Origin: Oegoconia quadripuncta | Taxonomy: Eukaryota > Arthropoda > Insecta > Lepidoptera > Autostichidae | DNA: 64,000 nt | Direction of reading: 5' to 3' | Assembly (NCBI GenBank): GCA_949316235.1 | Contig: OX438750.1 | Coordinates: forward strand, 22,384,865 to 22,448,864 | Shown: positions 33,451 to 45,703 of the stretch, in pieces | Position numbering within the stretch: position 1 is the stretch's first letter | How the letters are laid out: the number at the start of each line of letters is the position of its first letter | The notes under the pieces: generated by a model | Seen by the model: only the letters and a program-made list of their open reading frames with translations | What the model was told of the DNA's origin: nothing | Databases searched by the model: none | Program-made: the position numbers and the translations under genes

Positions 33451-35590
33451 GAATATACCATGTCCACATGTAAACAATTTTGAATATAATCATTTATTTA
33501 AAAACAGTAACAAATAAAAAGATGGAATTTAAATATAAACTAGAACAAATGTAAAAAATTGTAACCGCGTTTCCTCGCTGAATGCAGTTACTTTAGAGTT
33601 GAGCGAGGAATTTTGAATTATAAAATATTATTGTACTTCCGATCATAATCCGAATTAGAATCGATCGCCTACTGGTCAATTTTGAAAACAGCTATGCTTT
33701 AAGTATACACTTCAGGCTGAAGAGCCATACGAATTATTATTACATTACTAGTTGTTGTCCACGACTTCGTTCGCATAAAACATTTCATCAAATTAGGTTC
33801 AGCAAAAAATATTGCCAATATGTCGGTCGTCATTTAGGCGTGAACAGGTAACAAACATAACAGACACTTTCGCATTTATAATATTATTAACTTGGGACAC
33901 TGGTGTGATTATAGGGCTGAATATTAATTTAGGCCTTCCCAACTATACGAATATCAAAATTTAAAAATACACGCATGTTGCATCCGCATCGTCTGCAGGG
34001 GATACCGCAGAATATTCACCATTACTCCATTTCGTTCTTGTAAATAACATGTTTTGTCAGTAAATTATCTCTTGGCAGCCAGTACTGCTGTTATCAGATT
34101 AAAAAAAGAGCCAACAGTTCCGAGGCTCGGGCGTGTTCCAAATACTAAGTAGACTTAGTTAATCTTATTGTTTATGCCTGTTATGCCTGCGTTCTATTTA
34201 AATGTAAATTCATATTCGATTTGGCAAAGGATTTAGTGGAGTACGTTGGTAGTCCAAAGTGCCAAAACGCTGGCAGTGTGTAAGAAGTAAAAAAAGTAGA
34301 TACGTGTTGTTTTTGTTGACAACATAATGGCGACGTTTGCCTTCTCGTAGGTATGCTTCGTATTGCGTTCCAACCGTACAAAATTCTCTATTACTCCTCT
34401 ATTACGAGTACCTATAGTTATTATTTACTATATATTATTATACCTATTTTTCGTAATCTTTTTTACGCAGTTTCTACTATCCCCGATCCCCTACAGAACT
34501 GCTAACGTTTCATGAATTAAAAGATGTGTTGTAGTTTACTTCCATGTACTTATTGCTGACTGTACAGATGTCATAACAAAGATAAAACCATGTTTGTTAA
34601 CATTTGGGGTTCAATATCACGACTTTGCCATTAAAGTATTGCTGAGATTTTAAGGGTTAAATCCAATAGGAGCTAAGCTTTAGTTATATCTACGACATAC
34701 ATACGACGAGGCATTGCGACGAGTAATTTTTGTGTTATCTTTTTCACCGTCGTCGTCGTCGTTATGGATGACCATAACGACGACGACGACGGCGATTACT
34801 AAAAATTTGGATTTCGTAGAAGCTTGGATATCAAACTTACATCAACAGCCTTTATTGGAAACGATGTATTCTTGCAAATAAATGATTTGATTGATTGATA
34901 TTAGTCCACTGTTGAACAGCATCTCACAAGGCGCATTTTTCGTCGTCGAATTTTGGCTGAATAGCCACGCTAATGGGCAGATTGATTAGCGATTGCAGAC
35001 TTTTTGGGAGCTACGTACCAATGACACTGCTGCCCATCACGTTCAACAAAAGAGGGCAACACTCACACGGCTATTGTAAGTATAGCATAGCTCGTGGTGG
35101 ACGTCACGTGTGCTCTCAGCATGGTCAACGTGCCAAGGTCATGCTAACGACTACAATGGTCTCCTCTCTCCCTGCAACCTTGTGGCGAATAGTCTTGTTT
35201 AAGTTGTGATTATCGAAAAATTTATAATATTATACGAATAGGTACTTAGGCAGAACACGCACAACACATGGTGTTAAATAAGGCAAGGCGAGGTTGCAGC
35301 TCAAGATTTTGGGGGCTCAAATAAAGTTCCTCATTTTCACTCAAGTAAAGTTCCAGTGGCCAAGTTTGTAAACTTTGTAAAACAAGTCAAGCCAATAAGA
35401 ACCAGTTTTGTAATGGGTGAGAGACGTCAGGGATGTAAGTTCTCATACTTGTGTATAACTTCAAACTTCAAGCATTTATTTCAACGTAAGATACATGATA
35501 TCATTTGTTGAATGTCAATTTAAATCTACTGGAAATAAAAATGGTTTATTGCATTTACAAAAAATTGGTTGAAAATATATGAAAAAAATG
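33451..35590. other. Host stretch, one hairpin, no recognised gene
   Basis: Includes fragments of the cttcgttcgc-type interspersed repeat near 33755-33850 and the CGT-triplet hairpin at 34747-34792. 34973-35209 is a GC-richer frame without known domain. Confidence 0.4.
34747..34792. repeat. Perfect hairpin built from CGT/CGA triplets
   Basis: Two 21-nt arms, CCGTCGTCGTCGTCGTTATGG and its exact complement, with a 4-nt loop (ATGA). Confidence 0.9.
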
Positions 35591-35591
35591 C

Positions 35592-35854
35592 GGAAAGCTA
35601 GCCGCCCGCGGCTCCGCCTGCGTTAAACTAAATCGCGGATATGTTTAACTTGTTTATCCCGCGGGAACTACTCACTTTATCGGGATTAAAAAAATCCTAT
35701 GTCTTAATCCAATGTTCTACCTATATACCAAATTTCATCCAAATCCGTTCATTCCTTTCGCTGTTATTGGGCAACAAACAAACAAACATCCAAACTTTCG
35801 CATTAAAAATATTAGTTCTTATCACAAGATAAGTTTGGGGAATACTTCCCGTAG
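35592..35854 (+). mobile_element. Interspersed repeat with GC-rich GCTAGCCGCCCGCGGC end, left arm
   Basis: Matches the reverse complement of 36574-36826 over its length (GGAAAGCTAG... to ...TAAGTTTGGGGAATACTTC). Of the lepidopteran SINE/RTE-tail type; related pieces at 44150-44220, 49853-49990, 53157-53300 and 63536-63600. Confidence 0.7.
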
Positions 35855-36054
35855 TTTACGGATTCATGTCTAATAAGCATGACGCAGGGCTCATATCCTA
35901 AGTTTCTATTAAGTTACCTAGTTACTTACTGTTACCAGAACTTGAATAATTGATGTATTGGTTATGGAGGCTACCGACCCCTGGTGCTATTCGTGCCACA
36001 AAATCGATAACCGAATTAGTACTAGTAAGTTAGCTGTTATTATATTTAGGTCCA

Positions 36055-36438
36055 TACCTATGAAATTGGCGTTTTGTATGAAGAATTTCATTAAGACTGT
36101 TTTCTCCATACAAACATTTTTGATTTTTTTTTGGGCACAGCAAATCCAAATTTAGCTAAACTTTGTGTGTATTATCGGATAACATTAAGTTAAGTATAGG
36201 CAACGTTAATTTTTAAAAGTAACCGCTTTATAAAAATTTCAGCGAATCTAAGAAATGATTATAGCACATGAAAAGAGCTCTGTTCAAATTTTTTTATTAT
36301 GTGATTTAGCCTAGAAATAAAAAAATATTTCATGTGAAACCTTGAAATAATATTCCATTTTCCAAATAAAAAACAAATTTGGATATAGCTTTGAAAATCG
36401 CAGGTAAACGAAGAAAAAGAACTCCAATTTCATAGGTA
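36055..36438. mobile_element. TA-flanked MITE (CCTATGAAATTGG termini), copy 1
   Basis: Ends CCTATGAAATTGG and CCAATTTCATAGG are inverted, with TA on both sides as for Tc1/mariner-type elements. The inside matches 47386-47770 almost throughout. Confidence 0.9.
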
Positions 36439-36573
36439 TACCCAATAGGTATACCCAATATTATAAGGTTATACTTAAAGTAAATGTGCGGTAGGTATGT
36501 CAGAATGTGTTAAGCATCTTGCTTTTTGGCGCTAGACGGACATGGATCAAAAGTTCAGCAATGATGAGCTACA

Positions 36574-36826
36574 GGAAGTATTCCCCAAACTTATTTTCTG
36601 ATAAGAACTAATATTATAAATGCAAAAGTTTGGATGTTTGTTTGTTGCTCAATCACGGCGAAACGGATGAAAGGAATTGGATGAATTTTGGTATGTACGT
36701 AGAATATACCCTGGATTAAGATATATGATAATTTTTATCCCGAAAACGTAAGTAGTTCACGCGGAATAAACAAATTTCCGCCATAAAATATTCCACGCAG
36801 GCGAAGCCGCGGGCGGAAAGCTAGCC
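36574..36826 (-). mobile_element. Interspersed repeat, right inverted arm
   Basis: Inverted partner of 35592-35854, about 720 bp away, the pair flanking the MITE at 36055-36438. Confidence 0.7.
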
Positions 36827-37027
36827 AATATAATGCAAAACTGCATGATATTGGTGTCGTTCTGCCGTGGCCTCTAAAACTTAAATTTGAATTTAGAGTG
36901 CTCTAAACCGGTTCCTACGTCGCATCCCTAAAAATTTGACGTTTCTAAAATTAAAAGTTTACTCTAAATCAATTCAATTTAGGTTTTTGAAATACAAACT
37001 TATTCCAGAAAGCCATCTAAGACATAG

Positions 37028-37145
37028 TGGTGTCGATTCGGATGTACACCAACTAAACTAAAACCATCGTACTGTTCCAGGGAGAAAGAGACTACTACTT
37101 CAAAATTGGTTTTAGTTTAGTTGGTGTACATCCGAATCGACACCA
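37028..37145. mobile_element. Foldback MITE (TGGTGTCGATTCGG), copy 1
   Basis: 118-bp element whose ends TGGTGTCGATTCGGATGTAC and GTACATCCGAATCGACACCA are perfect inverted repeats. The loop contains GTTCCAGGGAGAAAGAGAC. Other copies: 53442-53578 and 54154-54300. Confidence 0.92.
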
Positions 37146-38091
37146 TTATTAGCGAAATTTAGTCGCCATCTAAAATAATCACGTTTAAAATTAGAGAGTA
37201 TATTTTTCCAGATTTATTGGGCTATCTACAGCCCAAAAAGTGTGAACTTTATTTAAGATCGCGGTGAAAAAAAAATGCCTAACCTAAAAATATTTTAAAT
37301 ATTTTTAAGGTAAGACTTAATTATGGTATCTATTAAATATCAATGGTATCAAACAAACTCTTTAATTGTAATATAAAACAAGTTAATTGACGAACGCGAA
37401 GAATTATTTTAATAGAAGAGATGTTTTAAGATAGGTATCTGATTTTGACTATGGCAATACAGTACATCAATTCAATTTAGGCGTCCTTAAACCATCTCTA
37501 AATTTAGCGATAGGTTTATTTCAGAATAGCATATTTTAGGAAATGCATTGAAAATCAAGAAAATTTCCAACACTCTCAAATCTAAGTAAACAAACCAACT
37601 GTGTTCTAAAACAGTGATAGGAAACATTTCGCAAACGCTTCCTATATATTGTTACTCATCACCTCAATTCTTCATTCATTCACTCATGTCTGATATTCAA
37701 TCAATCAATCAAATACGTTTTATTGTTTAAATAATTAAATAATTCTTAAGTTCGTCACTTGAGTAACAATAAAAAGAATAATAGGTAATAAGTAAGCAAA
37801 GAGAGAGATTAAAAAATTACAAAAGAGGTAAATAATGCCGCTTCATCTTCCTAAGTCATCAATTCTAGCATATACATTGATGGGTCATGGACAAGTAATT
37901 AGCCGTATCATCAAGAAACAACCGTATCACGACATTTATTTAAAATGAACAAATTAATTCTTAATAAAAACACGTACGAATCATCCTGTATTAAAAAGTG
38001 CAACATCGCTACAAATAGGTATACTGTCCTTCGCATTACTATTCAACTTTTAAAAATTTTGGATCAAATCCTTGTGCGTAATTAATTATAT
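37146..38091. other. Host stretch, no recognised gene
   Basis: AT-rich, with a TTCAATCAATCAATCAAATACGTTTTAT-type LINE/SINE tail near 37693. Nothing else is supported. Confidence 0.4.
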
Positions 38092-38737
38092 TACAGGGTG
38101 AAATTTAATTCGTGTAATTTCTGTGTACTGATGACTCCACTCTAGGGGGTCTACTCTCCAACGAAAATAACTTTGGACGGCCGTAACTTCGGACTTTTTC
38201 ATTTGCTGAGAATCCTTTATTTGCATAACTTCAGACGTTCCTTGCGTCCCGTACTAACTTGTGATATCCAACTATTGTATACAACAAAAGTAAAATAATG
38301 ACGATTGGTTTATAATTGACATAGCAAACTGCAAAAGAAAAAGCCCGAAGTTAAGGCCGTTCGAAGCTATTTTCGTTAGTGAGTAGATCCCCAGATTATA
38401 CAACAACTTACGCCAAGAAATTCAATCAAAAAATTTTCGTTACCCATACAAAGTAAACCATTCTGAAACCATCTATAGTATGGAAATCCAACAATTTTCG
38501 GTTGAATTCGACTATGGTTCCTAGTGGAAAGTTGTTCGTAATGAGGAGTGAAGTCACCAGACGAAAATTGTTGGAGATTCATTCCAAAAGTTGGTTACCG
38601 AATGCTTAACTTTGTATGGCCCATCGAAAATTTTTTGATCGAATTCGACTATGGTTCTTTGGGCAAAGTTTATCGTAATCAAGAGTAGATAGCGTCACCA
38701 GTTAATGGGAATTAGACGAATTCAAATTCATCCTGTA
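38092..38737. mobile_element. TA-flanked MITE (CAGGGTGAAA termini) carrying a nested MITE
   Basis: Ends TACAGGGTGAAATT and AATTCATCCTGTA match the intact relative at 54541-54943. The middle is interrupted by 38145-38392. Confidence 0.85.
38145..38392. mobile_element. Nested MITE with ~60-bp inverted ends
   Basis: Left GGGGTCTACTCTCCAACG and right GTTAGTGAGTAGATCCCC are imperfect inverted repeats that continue through GGCCGTAACTTCGG/CCGAAGTTAAGGCC. It splits the outer MITE. Confidence 0.85.
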
Positions 38738-39248
38738 GAATATTATAATAACGGTCATGATGTGCAGTTGCGATCCGCGTATTTACGTCATTATTAGTAT
38801 TATACCTTTTTAAACCGGTATGCAGGTAGTTAGTTACATCGACGATCTAATGATATTATAACCGCAAATAAAGTGTCTCGTATAAAAATTCCGTACGGGA
38901 TTACAAATTAATGATTTTTGTATTTATTCACTTGTGCCACGTTTCAAGATTATTGAGCACTAGAAAGTAGGTATGTCATAGGTTTTGATGCACTGTCAGT
39001 GAGTGGGACAGAAACAATTTTTTTTACATCAGTAGGTATGAGGTCACAAAGATTAGTATTTGATAATAATTTCAATTTGATGCTCCAGCTGTTTCTGAGA
39101 AAAAGAACCTTGATACACAGTTAGACGGATGACAAAGTGGCCCTTAAGGGTTCCTTTTTGACCTCTTGAGGTACGGAACCCTAAAAACATCAAAAATAAT
39201 TTTATTATGACACATAGGTGGTTACAGGTTATTTCTATGATCTCTGTC

Positions 39249-39412
39249 ATCTTTTTTTTTTTATGCACGACGGGTTCGTACTTAACCTCATCACATCTGA
39301 TATTAAATGAGATGAGGTCGAAGGTGGAAGCGTACTGGCCCGGAAACCCCAACACATTTGGGGGACTGGCTATCTTATCTCTGACAACCGGAACACAACA
39401 ATGCTATTAACA
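39249..39412 (-). mobile_element. SINE family B body, minus strand
   Basis: GATGAGGTCGAAGGTGGAAG, GGCCCGGAAACCCC and CTCTGACAACCGGAACACAA match 320-440 in reverse. Confidence 0.8.
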
Positions 39413-39504
39413 TCTACAAATATTTATGTCATAAAAATATTACATTCACTTTCAACTAAAATATTCATTGGACAAGTATCAATTCATTATAAATAGCCGA
39501 ATGT

Positions 39505-39985
39505 CCTGCGCACAACGCAGTACGCATGTCCGGTGTGAAGCCGCTCATTCAAAAGCCGTGGATGATAGCACTCAACGAGACATGCCGGATTATTACAGGC
39601 TGTCTCAAACCAACTCCAGTAAAGATGATATATCCACTTGCTAGAATTGCGCCTTCGGCGGTGCGCAGACGCGTTGCTACCTCCTCTGAAAAGCTGCGCC
39701 ATGGAAAGGACCAACGACACCTCTCTACGGCGAGCAACCGGCGCGAAGGCGCTTAAAAAGCAGAAGTAGCTTTCTTGCCTGCGTTGCCCCACTAGATGAT
39801 TCCCCTAAATCTCGCGTCCAATTGTGGGAAGAGCCCTTTATAATTGAAATTGAAATAACACCTGCAGATAGGCTTCCATCGGGTACGATCTGATTTGTCC
39901 CGTATGGAAATCTCTCAACAAACTGCGTACCGGGGCCGGTAGGATGCCGAAAGAACATGTCCAAGAGGGGCTACGAACGACAACC
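39505..39985 (+). pseudogene. Jockey-like retrotransposon reverse transcriptase C terminus (decayed)
   Basis: Plus-strand frame 39526-39756 contains ALNETCRIITGCLKPTPV and LARIAPSAVRRRVA, typical of the region after the catalytic domain of jockey-clade LINEs. The frame then breaks and resumes (LDDSPKSRVQLWEE, NLSTNCVPGPVGC) with stops. A GC-rich island, dead as a gene. Confidence 0.75.
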
Positions 39986-40444
39986 GGTGCTTGTGCGGTG
40001 ATGAATTCATGAAAGACTTGTAAATATACATTTGAGGTCATTGTTCTGAGGACGAACCAATCAAAACGCCCAGGTCAAGAAATTGCAATATTTTTCACTT
40101 GCTGATTGTGTTATTAATATTGCACCTAGCTACATCTGAAAAATTCCACTTTATTTTCATTTACTCGTTGACACAAAACAAGATACCATGAAAGTTACGT
40201 CGTATATAATTAGCCGACCAAACAATAACACTGTCAACCCGACAAGCTAACTTAACTTGGGGTTAAAAAATTCTTAGAACGATCCCAACAAAGGATAGAG
40301 TTAATGCACGCTTCCGTCCTGACAACACCGTCTTTGAACTACGAATAAATATATTAAATTAAACACAGTAGCTTCCTTTGATGGATTGTGGAATGACCTA
40401 GCGCGGAGAGGAAAACTTGTAAATGTAACGTCGAAATAGTTTTT

Positions 40445-40720
40445 TTTTAGATTAACTGAATACGCGTTTGACCGCAATCTCACCTGATGGAAAGTGACGA
40501 TGTGGTTGAAGACGAAGCACGCGACCTCAGTAAATGCATATTCACTCTGTTCTTGAAGATCTCAAATTTGTAGGATTCAGCAAAGACTGACGCCGGAAGG
40601 GTGTTCCATGCCTTGGCTGTTCGGATGATGAATGAAGAGTCGAACTTCTTAGTGCGAATGTTCGGTATAATAACTATTTACGGGTGAAATCCCTCCCCTC
40701 GCCTAGTAGTCAGAAAATGG
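40445..40720 (-). pseudogene. Non-LTR retrotransposon C-terminal fragment
   Basis: The minus strand reads FIIRTAKAWNTLPASVF, then YKFEIFKNRVNMHLL and a TGA near 40489: the W-N-x-L-P ... F-K end of a LINE polymerase. The tail CAGGTGAGATTGCGGTCAAA is also seen at 44873-44950. Confidence 0.8.
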
Positions 40721-40834
40721 AAGGATGACGGTGGAGGGTGCAAGCAATAAGACCCCTAATGCTGTTATAGATAATAAGAATAAGTTACTGAAATAAACAT
40801 TTTTGTTTTTTTTTTTATTTTGATAAAAAATAAT

Positions 40835-41115
40835 ACAGAAATGCACACGTGACAGGGGTGAGCCATCGCCGTTAAAATGCGCGTCTATAGATGTATTTTG
40901 GTGGAAAGTCCCTTAGTCGCCTTTTACGACACCCACGGTTAGAGATGGGTTGGTTCAATTCTTGCCGAAACCACAATAATATAAAAAAATTGCGTTAGAA
41001 TTGCATAAAATCACCATCGCCCAGTCCCTGGATGGGTGACCACTAGTCGCATTTTTGGAAACCGTGCTTAGGTGGATTTCAATTTGAAGGCAGTCGTTCA
41101 GCCAATCCCGTTGCA
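40835..41115 (+). mobile_element. Composite repeat with 5S-rRNA-like segment, copy 1
   Basis: Contains ACACGTGACAGGGGTGAGCC and AGTCGCCTTTTACGACACCC, then CCCTGGATGGGTGACCACTA and GGAAACCGTGCTTAGG, which resemble the internal control region and 3' part of 5S rRNA. Confidence 0.6.
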
Positions 41116-41119
41116 TGTA

Positions 41120-41967
41120 GCGTATATGTGCCATAATCTACTTAAAAGAGCAATCCAGTTTCTTGCTCGTTCTTCTCGGAGGAGTCATAGCAGTAATTTT
41201 AATAAAATATAACGTTGTCAAGTGATAAGTAGTTTTATCCGATGTAATATATTTTTTGACTTTTAAAATTAGTTAAAAATATAACGTTGTCAGTGATCCT
41301 TTTTATCCATGAAATATATTTTTGACTGGCTCTATTTTTAAAGAGACGCATTAATTTATTTTAGGATCAGTTACATATGATCATTATACCTTTGTTAGGC
41401 CAACAAGGAAAAATATTGCTTCCCTGTTCCTAATCAGCATAATTACGATAGATATCAAAAAAATGAACGCTCGTCTGCATCTATCGGTCGTAACAATCTT
41501 TAAAAGTATAATTAAATGGCACAAAATTATTCAATATGTACCGCCTGCTAACATTTGTTCATCATAAATATGCAAAAGATGCTAATGTTAGGGGAAAATA
41601 TAATAAAGCCTCTCTTTTGTTTATTAAAACCTGGTAAATTGAAACAAGAAAAGTTTAAGAGTGGTTATACTGACGGTCGAGTTGGTAAGATTTAAATTGT
41701 ATAAGTCTTATTATTCATTTTAATCTCCTCATTGAATTACGTTCTTTTGCAGACCCATCCCTCATTGCAAGGGATAATGCTACAGAGTGAAACAAAGAAC
41801 AATTTTCTTGGCAGAATTACTTTACTGGTTTACCACAAACCAACTTAGGACATTTTCTTTTACAATTTTGAGAGCAATATTAATTTATACATACATTCAT
41901 ACATAAAGTATTTTGTATTTTATTTTTGTGTGCAATAAAGAATTTAATAATAATAATAATAATAAAG
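41120..41967. other. Host stretch with internal duplication and LINE tail
   Basis: A ~50-bp segment (ATATAACGTTGTCA...GATGTAATATA) is repeated at 41207-41260 and 41280-41330. A LINE-like 3' end with (TAA)n lies at 41940-41966. Confidence 0.5.
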
Positions 41968-41999
41968 TTACGACCTTTATCCGAAATGGAGACATGAAA

Positions 42000-42545
42000 C
42001 AACATCCACTGTTTACCTTGCGAAATCTACAGAAATGCACACGTGACAGAGGGTGAGCTCCGTTAAAACGCGCAAGTCAATATATGTATTTTGGTGGAAA
42101 GTCCCTTAGCCGCCTTTTATACGACAACCACGAGAAGAGATGGGTTGATTCTAATCGTGCCGAAATCACATATAGCATTGAAAAATTGCGTTAGAATTGC
42201 ATGAAATCACCATCGCCAAGTCCATGGATGGGTGACCACTAGTGACATTTTTGGAAACCGTGCTTCGGTGGAATTCAATTTGAAGGTAGTCGTGCAGCTA
42301 ATTCCGTGGCATATAGCGTATGTGCCCTAATCCCCCATGCGGGCGGGCCCAGCGCAGATTGGTGGATTTGTGTCAAACTAGTGGCTATGTGACAGTCAGC
42401 ATTTTCAAGCCGCATCTGTAGGCCACCGACTTAGCTTAACGACTGTCTTCAATTGAATAGCGTGCCTTCCGAAGCACTGAAACACTCGTATTAAAATGCC
42501 CACTAGTGGTCACCTATCTTAGGACTGACCATACCAGATATTGCT
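42000..42545. mobile_element. Composite repeat with 5S-rRNA-like segment, copy 2, plus inverted relative
   Basis: 42005-42330 matches 40835-41115 (GGATGGGTGACCACTAG, GGAAACCGTGCTTCGG). 42420-42540 holds a related segment on the opposite strand (minus: TAGGTGACCACTAGTGGG, CAGTGCTTCGGAAGGCACGC). Confidence 0.6.
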
Positions 42546-42549
42546 TAAC

Positions 42550-44333
42550 TTTTCTATTCGATAACTATGTATTGAAAATTTAGAAAACCCCCAAAAGACT
42601 ATAATACATACATACATATATGTTCATGTCTGTTTCCCGTTGGGGTAGGCAGAGACTATTGATTTCCACTTGCAATGATCCCGACATACTAGTTTTCTTT
42701 CTTCTACTTTCATCAAGAACTATGATATTATCCAAATATACCATACAACTGTGTTAAAAGCTATTCTTCGAAACTGCTTGAGCGATTTCCCTTTTTTTTA
42801 CCTTTTCCCTTTACTCCGTTTAAACTTAGGTTTGAAAAACCTCTCAAATCTGCAGCCCAATCGCGCTATTTTACAACGGTTTTACCGTTCGAACGGAAGA
42901 TTTTGGTTTAGCTTTAGTTTAGCTGAAGTAACAAATGGCATCGCGCTATTTTTGTAAGCGATTATATCGTTGACGCTACCAAAGTAAAACCAAACCCAAA
43001 ATGTTTAGAGCTAACCATGAGTATTAAAAAAAACTAGTTTAATTTCCGTTCTTAGGTTTACCGCGATACGAAATGTGCTTAATGTAACGTTTTTGGTTAT
43101 GGTTTAGCTTTGGTAGGTATTATTACCGTTCAGACTTAACGCGATTGGCCCCCTGATCACGCATTACTGAGATATATCCGGACATAGACTGGATACGCAT
43201 ACACAACACTTCAAACATAACATCCGATAGTTTTTAGGGGGGTTAAAAACCATCGATAATCCCCAAAATACATTACTGGAGATAGTACTTGTACACAGTT
43301 GTTTACTAGTACATACAGACTTCTTTCTTTAGAACAGTAGTCGTTGCCATGCAATATCTCCGATATGCTTCGCTTGCCACCCCTGCGGCGAGGCACCGAC
43401 ATCCGCTCACCGCTTTATCACCTTCATCGTTCTACAACCAGCCACCAAAGTTCCATTCTGAGGCCTCAAACTCCTCAAAGTAGCCTCAAATGTTCGATAC
43501 AACTATCGCTGTGAACTGTACCCAACTTCCTACAATTATTTCTGGCAAGCTAACGAACTGTGTGACTAGTGACCCTTACAATTCGGGACGCAACGGTGTC
43601 TTGACCGCAGTGAATGGTCCGATTTTTAATGTAACTATCATCTTTCCTTTGTTTTATAGTTCAAAACAACCGCCAATAGGTAGTCGGCCATATAAGTACT
43701 TAGGTATTTACTAATGGGGCGCATCCCAAATACTTGAATGTCTGTTCATCAAACACGCTACATAGTCATCCATGATAAACATTCATGGATATAAACAGCC
43801 CGTTCGCATAACCAGGCTATTTCACAATTAATAATGAAATATTATAATATAAAATACCTAATAATTAATAATTTTGTAATATAAAAACCTTTTTTTAGCA
43901 ACCTCTCGAGTTTCTTATTTGTTCTTCTCAGGGGTAAATTGCCTTTTGAACAAGCAGTAACTTTAAAAATGTAAAATCTGACTATTTTAAGTGTACCCTG
44001 TGTACCTATATACAAAATAAAGCATTTTTGATTTTGATTTTGATTATGATATTATCCATATACTTAGGTATCGTAGGTAGGTAGGTAATGGGGCGCACTC
44101 TATTATTGTAGCATTATTCCATTCCACTAATAATACAATCATAGGTAATAAATGCAAAAGTTTCAATTAGGATGTTTGTTCCTCCACAATCACGCCACAA
44201 CGCATGAAAAAATTATGTTTATACAGACAGACTGTCTTGGAATTATAGTTTCTAATAAATTCCGCGGCACGCTATAAGTAGTAAAGTCGGTGCAATAAAT
44301 TGATTACAAATTACTGATGCAGGATCGAATTTT
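42550..44333. other. Host stretch, no recognised gene
   Basis: A minus frame beginning at 43402 (MSVPRRRGGKRSISEIL) has an adequate start context but no recognised domain. A (GATTTT)n LINE tail is at 44027-44046 and a minus repeat fragment at 44150-44220. Confidence 0.35.
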
Positions 44334-44547
44334 GACGACCGATTGGTGTAGAGGATAGTGACCTTGTCAGCGAAACCAACGGCTGCGGGTTCGAATCCCG
44401 CGAGGTGTAAATGTTTGTGTGATGAATATGAACATTTATTCCAGAGTCATGGATGTTTATATAAATATTTATGTATGTTTATCCGTTATCTAGTATCCAT
44501 AGCACAAGCTTTGCTTAGTTTGGGACTAGATGATTGGTGTAAGTGTA
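44334..44547 (+). mobile_element. tRNA-derived SINE (family A), copy 3
   Basis: Head GACGACCGATTGGTGTAGAG, box GGGTTCGAATCCCGCGAGG and the common body; ends at GTGTAAGTGTATGG before an A run. Confidence 0.85.
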
Positions 44548-44599
44548 TGGGAAAAAAAAAATTCAAAGGTTCGCATTTGTGAAAATTTAAATTTAAAAA

Positions 44600-44840
44600 G
44601 ATTCCTTCTCGCCTTAGGGACAGAGGGCATTTATTTATTGTACCAGTTTACACTCTCGCTGCAACTTCTAGCTGTTTCAAATTTACCGCATCAAGGATCT
44701 GGAATGATTTACCTCCACCTGTGCGGAGCTTGTTATCGGTTTCGCTTTCTACATTCAGATCCCGATGTTCAAAATGGCTGTTGTTACAGCAGTCCGAAGT
44801 TGTGGCGACTCGTAATGTATTTCGCTGTTGAGTATCCAAT
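44600..44840 (+). pseudogene. LINE reverse transcriptase C-terminal fragment
   Basis: One plus frame reads SRIWNDLPPPVRSLLSVS then LSTFRSRCSKWLLLQQ, a W-N-x-L-P-x-x-V-R ... F-x-x-x-L ending. It ends in a stop near 44829 and is followed at 44873-44950 by a different LINE tail. Confidence 0.75.
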
Positions 44841-44999
44841 ATGAGTCATTATTTATTTATTTTTTATTTATTTTTTTATGATTGACTGGATTCGCGTTTG
44901 ACCACAATCTCACCTGATGGAAAGTGACGATGTGGTCGGAGATGAAGTCGGAGATTATTGTTTTAATGTGTACATTCTTCATATACATCAAATTTAACT

Positions 45000-45703
45000 C
45001 AATAACTGTTTATTTTATGTGTGTCACTTGAGTTTATTAATACTTAAGAGATATATGTACGGTCTACCAGATGGCATTTTTGTGCGGATTGGAATCCCAC
45101 TATCGACCTGTTAAATGTAAGCTTTCAATGTAGGTACAATGGTGGCTTGGTCAACGTGTGGTGGACTGTACATAACTGCAGGCTGTGGCTGAAAATCAAC
45201 TACCGCTGGTTCCCAGCGACCATATGCTGAGCTAAGACCTATTTGTCATAATTAATGATTTTGTAATTATGACATATTTTCGTTTTTACTGTTTTCTTGG
45301 CAAATAAAGATTTTTATTATTATTTTTTAATTTCTTTTTCTCAGCATGAGCTGGTATTATCATACCATTTACGGACATTAACCAAGTAAATGGTATTATT
45401 TTGAAATTGTAAGACAGTTTGTCCGTTTTCGTCAATTTGGAGGAATTTTCTGACAATACAAGTATTTAAAATGGCGGCTTTTTGCATTATTATTATTATT
45501 AAAAGTCATATCTATCGCATTCCCGACGAGTGGGTCTACCGCATCGTTTTCGAAAAAAATCTGTAATACCTACTTACTTGCTAAATCATCCAAATTGTAA
45601 TTAATAAAAATTAAGGTAGCGTTACGTACCTACACCGGTTCTACATTTAAAATCGTCAACATAATTTTACTATGAAAATACCATGAATAAAACATACCTG
45701 AGA
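45000..45703. other. Host stretch, no recognised gene
   Basis: AT-rich; repeat-like tail GGCAAATAAAGATTTTTATT at 45299-45320. Nothing else is supported. Confidence 0.4.

Noticed and set aside
39526..39756. Host gene in the GC-rich frame at 39.5 kb
   Set aside because: The residues match the C-terminal region of jockey-type retrotransposon polymerase, and the frame breaks downstream.
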